DNA from: Niveispirillum sp943371025
GTDB lineage: Bacteria; Pseudomonadota; Alphaproteobacteria; Azospirillales; Azospirillaceae
Length of the DNA stretch: 64,000 bases
Direction of reading: 5' to 3'
Assembly: GCA_943371025.1 (NCBI GenBank)
Contig: CALRTC020000027.1
Location: 30,914 to 94,913 of the forward strand
Shown: positions 24,661 to 33,794 of the stretch, in pieces
Layout of the letters: the number at the start of each line of letters is the position of its first letter
Numbering within the stretch: the stretch's first letter is position 1
Translations under genes and position numbers: made by a program
The notes under the pieces: model-generated
The model's input: only the letters and a program-made list of their open reading frames with translations
The model's database searches: none
What the model was told of the DNA's origin: nothing

Positions 24661-25803
24661 ATGAAGAATGTCGTCATTGCCGGCTATGCCCGGTCTCCCT
24701 TCCACATTGCCGGTAAGGGCGAGCTGATCAAGGTCCGTCCGGACGATCTGGCCGCCGCCGTAGTCAAGGAACTGCTGGCGCGCACGGGCGTGGACGGTGC
24801 GGCCGTCGAGGATCTGGTGATGGGCTGCGCCTTCCCGGAAGGCGAGCAGGGTTTCAACGTTGCCAAGATCGTCGCCATGATTGCCGGCCTGCCGCAGTCG
24901 GTGGCCGGTGCCACCGTCAACCGCTTCTGCGGTTCCTCCATGCAGGCCATCCATCAGGCTGCCGGCGCCATCGCGCTGGGCGCCGGTGATTGCTTCATCG
25001 CCGCCGGCGTGGAAAGCATGAGCCGCGTGCCGATGGGCGGTTACAACCCGATGCCGAACGCGGCCCTGAATGCCGCGAACCCCGGCGCCTACATGTCCAT
25101 GGGCATCACGGCCGAAAACCTGGCCAAGAAGTTCGGCTTCACCCGCGCCCAGCAGGAAGCCTATGCCGTCGAAAGCCATGCCAAGGCCGCCAAGGCCCAG
25201 GCTGAGGGCAAGTTCGAGGCCGAGATCGTTGCCATCACCACGCCCGACGGCAAGGTGGTGAAGCAGGATGGCGGCATCCGTCCGGGCACGACGGCGGAGA
25301 CGCTGTCGACCCTGAAGCTGGCCTTCGATGCCGAAAACGGCACCGTCACCGCCGGCACCTCCTCGCCGCTGACCGATGGCGCGTCGGCCGTGCTGGTCTG
25401 CTCCGAAGATTTCGCCAAGGCCCATGGGCTGAAGGTAATGGCCAAGATCCGTTCCATCGCCGTCTCGGGTTGCGATGCCACGATCATGGGCTATGGTCCG
25501 GTGCCGTCCTCGCGCAAGGCCCTGGCCCGTGCCGGTCTGACCATCGCCGACATCGACATCGTGGAAAGCAACGAGGCCTTTGCCGTGCAGTCGATGACGG
25601 TCGCCAAGGAACTGGGCTTCGACCCGGCCAAGGTGAACCTGGATGGCGGCGCCCTGGCGCTGGGTCACCCGCTGGGTGCTACCGGCGCCCGCATCACCGG
25701 CAAGGCCGCCAGCCTGCTGGTGCGTGAAGGCAAGTCGCTGGCGCTGGCGACCCAGTGCATCGGCGGCGGTCAGGGTATCGCCACCATCCTGGAAGCGGTC
25801 TGA
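24661..25803 (+). CDS. fadA: Acetyl-CoA C-acyltransferase (thiolase)
   Basis: The 380-residue thiolase performs the thiolytic cleavage step of beta-oxidation. The acyl-accepting Cys90 lies in NRFCGSSMQA; NEAF, GHPLGATGAR and CIGGGQG supply the other active-site parts. It is slightly shorter than the usual 390-400 residues but complete. A GAGGAGCG site precedes the ATG, and the next gene begins 26 bases after the stop. Together with the fused dehydrogenase/hydratase it would form a fatty-acid degradation complex. Confidence 0.93.
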   Translation: MKNVVIAGYARSPFHIAGKGELIKVRPDDLAAAVVKELLARTGVDGAAVEDLVMGCAFPEGEQGFNVAKIVAMIAGLPQSVAGATVNRFCGSSMQAIHQAAGAIALGAGDCFIAAGVESMSRVPMGGYNPMPNAALNAANPGAYMSMGITAENLAKKFGFTRAQQEAYAVESHAKAAKAQAEGKFEAEIVAITTPDGKVVKQDGGIRPGTTAETLSTLKLAFDAENGTVTAGTSSPLTDGASAVLVCSEDFAKAHGLKVMAKIRSIAVSGCDATIMGYGPVPSSRKALARAGLTIADIDIVESNEAFAVQSMTVAKELGFDPAKVNLDGGALALGHPLGATGARITGKAASLLVREGKSLALATQCIGGGQGIATILEAV

Positions 25804-25829
25804 TCCGGTCGGCAGGGGAGAAACTACCC

Positions 25830-28172
25830 ATGACCATCAAGAAAGCCGCCGTGATCGGCTCCGGCGTGATGGGCAGCGGCATCGCCGCCCATATCGCCAA
25901 CGCGGGCATTCCCGTCTATCTGCTGGACATCGTCCCGCAGGCCGTCAAGGACAATGGCGGTGACCGCTCGGTCGTCGCCAAGACGGCCATCGAGAAGATG
26001 CTGAAGACCGACCCGGCCCCCTTCATGCACAAGAAGGCGGCCAGCCTGGTCACCCCCGGCAATATCGAAGACGATCTGGAAAAGCTGGCCGACGTCGACT
26101 GGATTGTCGAAGCCGTGCTGGAAAACCCCAAGGTCAAGCACGACCTGTATCAGAAGCTGGAAGCGGTGCGTAAGGACGGGTCCATCGTCTCGTCCAACAC
26201 CTCAACCATCCCGCTGAACATCCTGCTGGAAGGCCAGACGGAGCGGTTCGCGGCCGATTTCTGCATCACCCACTTCTTCAATCCGCCGCGCTACATGCGT
26301 CTGCTGGAAGTGGTGAAGGGTCCCAAGACACGGTCTGATGCGTTCGATACCGTCAGCGCCTTCTGCGACCGCGTCCTGGGCAAGGGCGTGGTGGAATGCA
26401 AGGACACGCCGGGCTTCATCGCCAACCGCATCGGCACCTATTTCATGGCCGCCGCCGTGAACGAGGCCATCGATGGCGGCCTGACGGTGGAAGAGGCGGA
26501 CGCCATCACCGGCCGCCCCATGGGTATCCCCAAGACCGGCACCTTCGGCCTGATCGATCTGGTCGGTCTGGACCTGATGCCGCTGATCTCCAAGTCGCTG
26601 CTGTCCACGCTGCCGGCCGACGATGATTATCGCCGGATCCATCGCGACAACGCGCTGGCCAACAAGATGATCGCCGAAGGCTATACCGGCCGTAAGGGCA
26701 AGGGTGGCTTCTACCGCCAGACCAAGCTGGCCGATGGCCGCCGCGTCAAGGAAGCCATCGACCTGACGACGGGCGTCTATCGCAAGTCGGAACGGGCGAC
26801 GCTGGCATCTGCTTCGGCCAAGACCCTGAAGGCGTTGGTGGAAACCGCCGATGCCGGCGGCGCCTATGCCTGGCGCGTGCTGTCGCAGGCCTTGTCCTAT
26901 GCCGCCGACCTGGTGCCGCAGATCGCCGAACAGATCACGGCCGTCGATGAGGCGATGCGCCTGGGCTACAACTGGAAGGCCGGCCCGTTTGAGCTGATCG
27001 ACCAGCTGGGCACCGGCTGGTTCGCCGAAAAGCTGACCGCCGAGGGCAAATCCGTTCCGCACATGGTGAAGGTGGCCGCCGGCCGTCCCTTCTACAAGGT
27101 GGAAGGGTCCAAGCTGCTGTTCCTGGGCACCGATGGCGAGTATGCCGAGGTGAAGCGTCCCGACGGCGTGCTGCTGCTGACCGATATCAAGCGCGGGTCC
27201 AAGCCCGTGGCGAAGAATCCGTCGGCCAGCCTGTGGGATATCGGCGACGGCGTGCTGTGCCTGGAATTCACCTCCAAGATGAACGCGCTGGACGCCGACA
27301 TCATGGGGCTGATCCGCAAGGCCATCGGCATCATCGGCGACGGCAAGTCCGGCCCTTACAAGGCGCTGGTCGTGCATAACGAGCAGGCGAATTTCTCGGT
27401 GGGCGCGAACCTGGGCCTGGCCCTGTTCGCCATCAATATCGGCCTGTGGCCGCAGATCGAGAACACCATCGCCGAGGGTCAGCAGACCTACAAGGCCCTG
27501 AAATACGCCCCGTTCCCCACCGTCGCCGCCCCGTCGGGCATGGCGCTGGGTGGCGGTTGCGAAATCCTGCTGCACAGCTCCGCCATCCAGGCCCATGCCG
27601 AGACCTATACGGGTCTGGTGGAGGTCGGTGTGGGTGTGCTGCCGGGTTGGGGCGGCTGTAAGGAGATGGTCATCCGCCATCTGGCCAACAAGCGTCGTCC
27701 GGGCGGCCCCATGCCGGCCCTGTCCGCCGCGTTCGAGGCCATCAGCACTGCCAAGGTCGCCAAGTCGGCCTTCGAAGCGCGCGACATGCTGATCCTGCGT
27801 CCGACCGACGGCATCACCTTCAACAAGGACCGTCTGCTGGCCGATGCCAAGGCCAAGGCTCTGGAACTGGCGGCGAACTATGTTCCGCCGCAGGAACCGG
27901 AAATCCGCCTGCCGGGTCCGACGGCCGCGACGGCCTTCGGCATGGCGGTGGAAGGTTTCGCTGGTCAGGGCAAGGCCACGCCGCATGACGTGGTGGTGTC
28001 CAAGGCCGTGGCCTTCGTGCTGTCCGGTGGCAATACCGACATCACGCGGGTGATGACCGAGGATGACCTGCTGACCCTGGAGCGCGAGGGCTTCCTGGCG
28101 CTGACCAAGACCACCGGCACCATCAACCGCATCGAACATATGCTGGAAACCGGCAAGCCGCTGCGGAACTGA
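25830..28172 (+). CDS. 3-hydroxyacyl-CoA dehydrogenase/enoyl-CoA hydratase fusion (FadN-like)
   Basis: The 780-residue bifunctional enzyme has the NAD-binding dehydrogenase first (AAVIGSGVMGSGIAAHIANAG at about 5-25, then 3HCDH domains with CKDTPGFIANRIG) and an enoyl-CoA hydratase-like domain toward the C-terminus (PSGMALGGGCEILLHSS). This order is that of FadN rather than E. coli FadB, where the hydratase comes first. It carries out the hydration and NAD-linked oxidation steps of beta-oxidation. The ATG at 25830 was chosen because the Rossmann fold starts there. Confidence 0.92.
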   Translation: MTIKKAAVIGSGVMGSGIAAHIANAGIPVYLLDIVPQAVKDNGGDRSVVAKTAIEKMLKTDPAPFMHKKAASLVTPGNIEDDLEKLADVDWIVEAVLENPKVKHDLYQKLEAVRKDGSIVSSNTSTIPLNILLEGQTERFAADFCITHFFNPPRYMRLLEVVKGPKTRSDAFDTVSAFCDRVLGKGVVECKDTPGFIANRIGTYFMAAAVNEAIDGGLTVEEADAITGRPMGIPKTGTFGLIDLVGLDLMPLISKSLLSTLPADDDYRRIHRDNALANKMIAEGYTGRKGKGGFYRQTKLADGRRVKEAIDLTTGVYRKSERATLASASAKTLKALVETADAGGAYAWRVLSQALSYAADLVPQIAEQITAVDEAMRLGYNWKAGPFELIDQLGTGWFAEKLTAEGKSVPHMVKVAAGRPFYKVEGSKLLFLGTDGEYAEVKRPDGVLLLTDIKRGSKPVAKNPSASLWDIGDGVLCLEFTSKMNALDADIMGLIRKAIGIIGDGKSGPYKALVVHNEQANFSVGANLGLALFAINIGLWPQIENTIAEGQQTYKALKYAPFPTVAAPSGMALGGGCEILLHSSAIQAHAETYTGLVEVGVGVLPGWGGCKEMVIRHLANKRRPGGPMPALSAAFEAISTAKVAKSAFEARDMLILRPTDGITFNKDRLLADAKAKALELAANYVPPQEPEIRLPGPTAATAFGMAVEGFAGQGKATPHDVVVSKAVAFVLSGGNTDITRVMTEDDLLTLEREGFLALTKTTGTINRIEHMLETGKPLRN

Positions 28173-28229
28173 GGTTGAGACGGGCGGAGAGATTAGTCTC
28201 TCCGCCCGCAGATGGCTCTTACCTGCCTT

Positions 28230-28308
28230 CCCCGCGAAAGCGGGGATCCAGGGGCCACAAGCCCGACCGTTTGGACCGGCCGCCCCTGGACCCCCGCTTT
28301 CGCGGGGG
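28230..28308. repeat. REP-like long inverted repeat
   Basis: Two 26-base arms (28230-28255 and 28282-28307) are inverted with one mismatch around a 26-base spacer. The arms contain the self-complementary core CCCCGCGAAAGCGGGG. This resembles REP/BIME-like intergenic elements common in alphaproteobacteria. It lies in the 328-base gap between the fused dehydrogenase and acyl-CoA dehydrogenase genes, so it could dampen read-through or stabilise the upstream mRNA. Nothing else was recognised in 28173-28500. Confidence 0.75.
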
Positions 28309-28500
28309 AGGCACGTTGGCGCTTGTTTATTCGCTGCAACATCCCCCCTTGTGATGTTGCACCTGGTTTCACTTCGTATCCGTCCACCCTATCGACGCCC
28401 CGAGGTGCCCCATCTGCCATCTTGTCTGAATCCTGATCAGGTGCCGGACATGCTGGGGGATGGTGGTCTGCCGCGGTAGCGGTCCACACGGAGAGTTCCC

Positions 28501-30294
28501 ATGCCCGTCTATAAGGCCCCGCTCGAAGATATCTCCTTCGTGCTGAATGACGTCCTGAATGCCGAACAGTTGTCCAAGCTGCCGGGCTTCGAGGACGCGA
28601 CCCCCGACCTGATCTCTTCCGTTCTCGAAGAAGCCGCCAAGCTGTGCGAGAACGTGTTGCAGCCGCTGAACCGTTCCGGTCACGAGGAAGGCTGCCATTA
28701 CGAAAACGGTGTGGTGCGCACGCCCAAGGGCTTCAAGGAAGCCTATGAGACCTATCGCGAAGGCGGCTGGCAGGGTCTGGCCTTCGATCCCGATTACGGC
28801 GGGCAGGGCCTGCCGCACACGGTCGGCTTCGTGCTGGAAGAACTGATGTGTTCGTCCAACATGGCGTTCGCCATGTATCCGGGCCTGACCCATGGCGCCA
28901 TGAACGCTATCCGGGCGCATGCCAGCGACGAGTTGAAGGCCCGGTACCTGCCCAAGATGGTCTCTTCCGAATGGTCCGGCACCATGTGCCTGACGGAGCC
29001 GCATTGCGGCACCGACCTGGGCCTGATGAAGACCAAGGCCGTGCCGGATGAGGATGGCAGCTACAAGATCACCGGCACCAAGATTTTCATCTCCGCCGGT
29101 GAGCATGACCTGACCAGCAACATCATCCATCTGGTGCTGGCCAAGCTGCCCGACGCCCCGCCGGGCATCAAGGGCATCAGCCTGTTCCTGGTGCCGAAGT
29201 TCCTGCCCAACGAGGATAACGAGCCCGGCGTGCGCAATGGCGTGATGTGCGGTTCCATCGAACATAAGATGGGCATCATGGCCAACGCCACCTGCGTCAT
29301 GAATTTCGATGACGCCAAGGGCTGGCTGGTGGGCGAGCCGCACAAGGGCATGCGCGCCATGTTCACCATGATGAACAGCGCCCGTCTGGGCGTGGGCATG
29401 CAGGGTCTGGGCGTGGCCGCCGTCGCCTATCAGAACGCCGTCGCCTATGCCAAGGACCGTATCCAGGGCCGTTCGCTCTCGGGCACCAAGGCCCCGGACA
29501 AGGCCGCCGATCCCATCATCGTCCATCCCGACGTGCGCAAGAACCTGATGCAGGCCAAGGCCTTCACCGAAGGCGCCCGCGCACTGGGCTACTGGGTCGG
29601 CATGATGATCGATCTGGTGGAAAAGCATCCGGACCCGGTGGTCCGTCAGGAGGCCGACGATTTCGTGGCCCTGCTGACCCCCGTCGTGAAGGCCTATTTC
29701 ACCGACATGGGGTACGAGGTCGCCACCAACAGCCAGCAGATGTATGGCGGTCATGGCTATATCCGTGAATGGGGCATGGAACAGTTCGTGCGCGATGCCC
29801 GCATCGCCATGATCTATGAAGGCGCCAACGGCATTCAGGCGCTGGATCTGGTCGGCCGCAAGCTGCCGCAGAATCTGGGCCGCCTGCTGCGCCGCTTCTT
29901 CCATCCGATGCAGGCGGAGCTGGAGCAGAGCCAGGAGAACCCGGCCCTGCTGGAATTCGTCATCCCCGTCGCCAAGGCCTTCGGCAAGTTGCAGCAGGCG
30001 ACGGCCGTTGTCGCCCAGAAGGGCATGGCGCGGCCCGACGAGGCGGGTGCCGCTTCCACCGACTATCTGCGCATCTTCGGCCTGGTGGCTGTCGGCTGGA
30101 TGTGGCTGAAGATGGTGAAGGTGGCGCAGGCCAAGCTGGCCGAAGGGGCCGACGGCAAGGAAGCCTTCTTCGATGCCAAGATCAAGACGGCCCGCTTCTT
30201 TGTCGAGAAGATGCTGCCGGAGGTGGATTTCCGCTTCAAGAGCTTGATGTCCGGTGCCAAGTCCATGATGGACCTGGACGTCGAGCAGTTCTGA
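28501..30294 (+). CDS. Acyl-CoA dehydrogenase
   Basis: The 597-residue flavoenzyme carries out the first oxidation of beta-oxidation. It has an N-terminal extension with the family start MPVYKAPLEDISFVLNDVL, an acyl-CoA dehydrogenase core (EWSGTMCLTEPHCGTDLG; GGHGYIREWGMEQ) and a catalytic Glu in IYEGANGIQALDL. The length and C-terminal extension fit the FadE5-like group. It lies after the thiolase and FadN-like genes on the same strand. A clear hairpin terminator follows. A paralogue is at 59005-60801. Confidence 0.95.
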   Translation: MPVYKAPLEDISFVLNDVLNAEQLSKLPGFEDATPDLISSVLEEAAKLCENVLQPLNRSGHEEGCHYENGVVRTPKGFKEAYETYREGGWQGLAFDPDYGGQGLPHTVGFVLEELMCSSNMAFAMYPGLTHGAMNAIRAHASDELKARYLPKMVSSEWSGTMCLTEPHCGTDLGLMKTKAVPDEDGSYKITGTKIFISAGEHDLTSNIIHLVLAKLPDAPPGIKGISLFLVPKFLPNEDNEPGVRNGVMCGSIEHKMGIMANATCVMNFDDAKGWLVGEPHKGMRAMFTMMNSARLGVGMQGLGVAAVAYQNAVAYAKDRIQGRSLSGTKAPDKAADPIIVHPDVRKNLMQAKAFTEGARALGYWVGMMIDLVEKHPDPVVRQEADDFVALLTPVVKAYFTDMGYEVATNSQQMYGGHGYIREWGMEQFVRDARIAMIYEGANGIQALDLVGRKLPQNLGRLLRRFFHPMQAELEQSQENPALLEFVIPVAKAFGKLQQATAVVAQKGMARPDEAGAASTDYLRIFGLVAVGWMWLKMVKVAQAKLAEGADGKEAFFDAKIKTARFFVEKMLPEVDFRFKSLMSGAKSMMDLDVEQF

Positions 30295-30317
30295 TCCCGG
30301 GTGCCGGTCTGAACGTC

Positions 30318-30350
30318 AAAGGCCGTCGGATTGCTCCGGCGGCCTTTTCC
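30318..30350 (+). terminator. Rho-independent terminator of the acyl-CoA dehydrogenase gene
   Basis: Thirteen-base arms (30318-30330 and 30335-30347) pair with one mismatch around a TTGC loop, and the descending arm ends in a run of four T residues. It starts 24 bases after the stop codon. The stem is GC-rich with an A/T end, so it may also serve the convergent gene on minus. Confidence 0.8.
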
Positions 30351-30396
30351 TTTTCCAGCATTGGGACCCTGGGACAGGGCCCGCGCCGGGCCCGTA

Positions 30397-30768
30397 TCAC
30401 TCATATTCGGCCCAGGTGCTGTCCTTTTTGCGGTCATAGAAAATGCTGATGGTGGACACTTCACAGAGATTGAAGCTGTCCCACTCGGCGGCTTCACCAT
30501 CGTCATAAACGACCCGCAGGTCCCATTTGCAGGCCTTTTCGGACCGGTGGAAGTCGATATCCACTTTCTGGCCGTCATCCAGCTCGTCCTGGCCCAGCAC
30601 ATCCTCCTCCCATGTCGCCGCCTTGGACGGGGAGACATAGACCTCCGAGATGGTGTAGCCGGTGCGGTTCTTCAGGGTAAAGTTCTGCTTGCCCTCTGCC
30701 GCGGCAGGCAAGGCAGCGACAAGACTGCTGAGGCCAAGTCCAATAAGCAGGCCCACGATCTTTTTCAT
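30397..30768 (-). CDS. Small secreted protein of unknown function
   Basis: The 123-residue protein has a signal peptide at 1-24 (ends PAAA). The mature part begins with FTLKNRTGYTISEVYVSPSK and contains VLGQDELDDGQKVDIDF and DLRVVYDDGEAAEW. This pattern recurs in a conserved family of short secreted alphaproteobacterial proteins, sometimes mislabelled as argininosuccinate lyase. It is probably an all-beta periplasmic domain with two cysteines that could form a disulfide. No function is known. It converges on the acyl-CoA dehydrogenase gene. Confidence 0.8.
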   Translation of the reverse strand: MKKIVGLLIGLGLSSLVAALPAAAEGKQNFTLKNRTGYTISEVYVSPSKAATWEEDVLGQDELDDGQKVDIDFHRSEKACKWDLRVVYDDGEAAEWDSFNLCEVSTISIFYDRKKDSTWAEYE

Positions 30769-30887
30769 CTAATCCCCCACATGGCACGAGCGAATTCTTC
30801 GCCTGTGCACGTTTTCACAGGTGTGGGTGGATTGCAAGCCATCTAAAATATTGAATTTATTAGATAATTAAAGGTGGGCCTGACCGT

Positions 30888-30924
30888 CTCCCGGTCCCGC
30901 CTGTCCGAAAGGCGGGGCCGGGAG
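30888..30924 (-). terminator. Strong hairpin after the DUF2189 gene
   Basis: Fifteen-base arms (30888-30902 and 30910-30924) pair with one mismatch around a 7-base loop, ten bases beyond the stop of the DUF2189 gene. It is very GC-rich and lacks an adjacent T-run on the minus strand, so it may be a processing or stabilising hairpin rather than a classical terminator. AT-rich promoter-like DNA for the next gene lies beyond it at about 30840-30872. Confidence 0.55.
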
Positions 30925-30933
30925 GCGGCAAAT

Positions 30934-31737
30934 TCAATCTGCCACTGTCCGTCGATACAGGTGCCACGTCGCATGGCCCAGGATCGGCATTACCAGCGCC
31001 AGCCCCACGAACAATGGCAGGCTGCCCAGCAGCAGCAGGCCGGCGACGATGAGGCCCCATACCGCCATGGTGATGGGGTTGTGCCACACAGCGCGGATGG
31101 AGGTTGTAACGGCATCGATGATGCCGTTACGCCGATGCAGCATCATGGGGAATGACACCACCGTCAGCGTCAGCACAAGCGTCGCGAAGCCCAGACCGAC
31201 GACATTGCCGATGACGATCATGCGCCACCCTTCTGCGGTCCCCAGCAGGCTGGCGATGAATTCCACGATGGTGGCGTGGGGACGGGACGCCAGGGTGGCC
31301 ATGTAAATCTGCTCCGCGACTGCCAGCCACAGGATGAACAGGGCCAGCAGCAGCACACCCAGCCAGACCATCGCCCCCAGGGCGGGTGAGTGACGAACAT
31401 CCAGTGCGTTGCGCCAGGTGACCGCCACCCCCAATTCCCGTTGCCGGCTAAGCTCGTACATGCCCAGCGCTGCCATCGGCCCCATGATGGAGATGCCTGC
31501 CAGTGCCGGATAAAGCAGTGGGAACAGATCGGCCCGCGCGGCGGCGGCCGCCGCCACACCCCCGACCAGGGGATAGATCAGCCCAAGGAAGAAAAGCTGC
31601 GTCGGTGCGGCCAGGAAATCCTGCACACCGAGCGACAGCGCCTGCATCAGATCGGCAATGCCGATCCGACGGATGTCCGGCATGCCGGTGGAACGGGTAT
31701 GGGCTGCCGCCGGGCCGGCGGCCATTGGATATGCCAT
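30934..31737 (-). CDS. DUF2189 integral membrane protein
   Basis: The 267-residue protein has about six predicted transmembrane segments, for example ALAGISIMGPMAALGMYEL, then MVWLGVLLLALFILWLAV and LIVAGLLLLGSLPLFVGLAL. It matches the DUF2189 family of inner-membrane proteins of unknown function, which often neighbour respiratory genes. The ATG at 31737 has a GGGAGG site. It is divergent from the persulfide dioxygenase gene, with a 292-base gap rich in A/T. Confidence 0.82.
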   Translation of the reverse strand: MAYPMAAGPAAAHTRSTGMPDIRRIGIADLMQALSLGVQDFLAAPTQLFFLGLIYPLVGGVAAAAAARADLFPLLYPALAGISIMGPMAALGMYELSRQRELGVAVTWRNALDVRHSPALGAMVWLGVLLLALFILWLAVAEQIYMATLASRPHATIVEFIASLLGTAEGWRMIVIGNVVGLGFATLVLTLTVVSFPMMLHRRNGIIDAVTTSIRAVWHNPITMAVWGLIVAGLLLLGSLPLFVGLALVMPILGHATWHLYRRTVAD

Positions 31738-31962
31738 TATATCGACCTCCCATCAGGCCGGTCACGACCGCACCCTTGCGGCACCGGCAATAACGGCCCG
31801 GCCTGTCACCTGCCGAATCAGGCGACGCAATGGCGTTTTCGGTTGGCAATTATTATCGGCCGAACCAAGTGCGGCAAATGATAGCAGACTGCCCGGATGA
31901 TGCACCGGGGAAATGATGGGATCACCCAAAAGACAGGCTTGATCATGCAGCTTGTATATTCG

Positions 31963-31974
31963 TATCTTCAGATA
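31963..31974. promoter_or_regulatory. AT-rich promoter/possible operator before the persulfide dioxygenase
   Basis: The segment 31950-31990 is strongly AT-rich in a GC-rich genome and contains the small palindrome TATCT-TC-AGATA. Related sulfur operons are controlled by ArsR-type BigR/SqrR repressors that bind AT-rich inverted repeats. This is a position-based suggestion only; the motif is short. Confidence 0.3.
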
Positions 31975-32029
31975 TATAAATATTAAAGAGGCATCCGGCT
32001 ATGGTGGGCCGATCTGGAGGGTGATGGTC

Positions 32030-32893
32030 ATGAATCCGATCGTGATTCCTTTTTTTGACGAGGCAACTTTCACCGCCAGCTTCATCGTCCGTGATCCAGG
32101 CTCTGCGGCGGCGGCGATCATTGATCCGGTCCTGGATTTCGATCCGCGCAACGGTCGCACCTCCACCCGCTCGGCTGATGCAATGATAGCCCGCGTTCGG
32201 CAGGACGGGCTGCGTGTGGAATGGGTTCTGGACACGCATGTCCATGCCGACCATCTGTCGGCCCTGTCCTATATCAAGGGCGAGGTGGGCGGGCGGACTG
32301 GCATCGGGGCAGGGGTAACCCGGGTGCAGCAGACCTTCAAACCCATCTTCGGTCTGGAGTCCAGATTCGCCACCGACGGCCGGCAGTTCGATCATCTGTT
32401 TCCCGATGAAGAGGCCTTCACGATCGGCACCCTGTCGGCCCGCGCCCTGGCGACGCCGGGTCATACGCCGGCCGACATGACCTATCTGGTCGGGGATGCG
32501 GCCTTTGTCGGTGATACGCTGTTCATGCCCGATTATGGTACGGCCCGGGCCGACTTTCCGGGCGGCAATGCGGCCATCTTGTACCGGTCGATCCGGCGCA
32601 TCCTGGATTTGCCCGCGCAGACCCGTGTTTTTGTCGGCCATGATTACAAGGCGCCGGGGCGGGATCATTTCGCCTGGGAGACCAGTGTTGCGGCACAACG
32701 CGCCAGCAATGTGCATGTCCATGATGGTGTGGACGAGGCAGCGTTCGTGACGATGCGGCAGAAGCGCGATTCCGGCCTGTCCGCCCCCAATCTGCTGATC
32801 CCGTCAATTCAGGTGAATATGCGAGCGGGCGCCTTGCCCCCCGCTGGGTCGGACGGCCGGACCTATCTGACATATCCCATCAATGTTCTCTGA
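32030..32893 (+). CDS. Metallo-beta-lactamase-fold persulfide dioxygenase (ETHE1/Blh type)
   Basis: The 287-residue protein has the metal-binding motif THVHADHLS, a further ligand in GHTPADMTYLV, the aspartate in FVGDTLFMPDYGTARADF and the histidine in FVGHDY. These features fit persulfide dioxygenases, which oxidise glutathione persulfide to sulfite, rather than hydrolytic glyoxalase II. The start at 32030 has a GGAGG site nine bases upstream. A TauE-type sulfite/anion exporter follows 18 bases later and a glutathione S-transferase after that, supporting a role in sulfide detoxification. Confidence 0.88.
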   Translation: MNPIVIPFFDEATFTASFIVRDPGSAAAAIIDPVLDFDPRNGRTSTRSADAMIARVRQDGLRVEWVLDTHVHADHLSALSYIKGEVGGRTGIGAGVTRVQQTFKPIFGLESRFATDGRQFDHLFPDEEAFTIGTLSARALATPGHTPADMTYLVGDAAFVGDTLFMPDYGTARADFPGGNAAILYRSIRRILDLPAQTRVFVGHDYKAPGRDHFAWETSVAAQRASNVHVHDGVDEAAFVTMRQKRDSGLSAPNLLIPSIQVNMRAGALPPAGSDGRTYLTYPINVL

Positions 32894-32911
32894 CCCGGAC
32901 AGGGGGCGTGC

Positions 32912-33673
32912 ATGCTGGTCTGGACCCTGTCGATCCTGTCTGGAGCCTTGATCGGCTTTGTCCTGGCCGTTGTCGGGGGTGGCGGGTCGATTCTGGCCGT
33001 GCCCTTGCTGCTTTATGTCGTTGGCATCCGCGACCCCCATGTCGCCATTGGTACAGCCGCCCTCGCGGTGGCGGCCAACGCCTTCGTCAACCTGTTCCAG
33101 CATGCGCGGCGTGGTTCGGTGAAATGGCCCTGCGCCGTGGTCTTCGCGCTGTCGGGGGTGGCGGGTGCCAGCATCGGCGCCGCCGCGGGACGGGCCATGG
33201 ATGGGGGGCGTCTGATCGCCCTGTTCGCGCTGGTCATGCTGCTGGTCGGCGTCCTGATGGTGCGGCGGCGCAACGATGATGGTGATCCCACGGTTCACCT
33301 TGACCGGCGGATGGCCCCGAAACTGCTGCTGCTGGGTTTTGTCAGCGGGGCCGCTTCCGGCTTTTTTGGCATAGGGGGTGGCTTTCTCATCGTTCCCGGT
33401 CTGGCGCTGGGCACGGGCATGGCGATGCTGAACGCGATTGCCAGTTCCTTGCTGTCCGTCGGGGCCTTCGGCCTGACCACGGCTGTCAGTTATGCCCTTC
33501 ACGGCCTGGTGGATTGGCCGGTGGCGGGGATGTTCATTCTGGGTGGGGTGGCGGGCGGTACGCTGGGGCTGCGCGTGGCCGGGCACCTGGCGACCCGCAA
33601 GGGGGTCTTGAACCGGGGGTTCGCCGGCCTGCTGTTTGTCACGGCCGCCTATATGCTATGGCGTGGGGTGTGA
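32912..33673 (+). CDS. TauE/SafE-family sulfite exporter
   Basis: The 253-residue inner-membrane permease has two homologous halves of about four helices each, with the repeated glycine-rich motifs VVGGGGSILAVPLLLYVVG near the start and FFGIGGGFLIVPGLALG near residue 150. The TauE/SafE family exports sulfite and related organosulfur anions. It follows the persulfide dioxygenase by 18 bases, so it probably removes the sulfite that enzyme makes. Confidence 0.88.
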   Translation: MLVWTLSILSGALIGFVLAVVGGGGSILAVPLLLYVVGIRDPHVAIGTAALAVAANAFVNLFQHARRGSVKWPCAVVFALSGVAGASIGAAAGRAMDGGRLIALFALVMLLVGVLMVRRRNDDGDPTVHLDRRMAPKLLLLGFVSGAASGFFGIGGGFLIVPGLALGTGMAMLNAIASSLLSVGAFGLTTAVSYALHGLVDWPVAGMFILGGVAGGTLGLRVAGHLATRKGVLNRGFAGLLFVTAAYMLWRGV

Positions 33674-33794
33674 CGGTCCACACAGTGGAGCCCGCGTGCA
33701 CATCGCTATACAAGATGCCGCGCTCTGCATCATGCTGCCGGCCGTGGTTCGCCGCGGGGCGGCGGATATGCCCACCATTTCCGGAAGAGACCCC

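Noticed and set aside
26202..28139. Minus-strand frame of 645 codons opposite the FadN-like gene
   Set aside because: The plus strand carries clear dehydrogenase and hydratase motifs; the antisense product is Gln/His-rich without domains.
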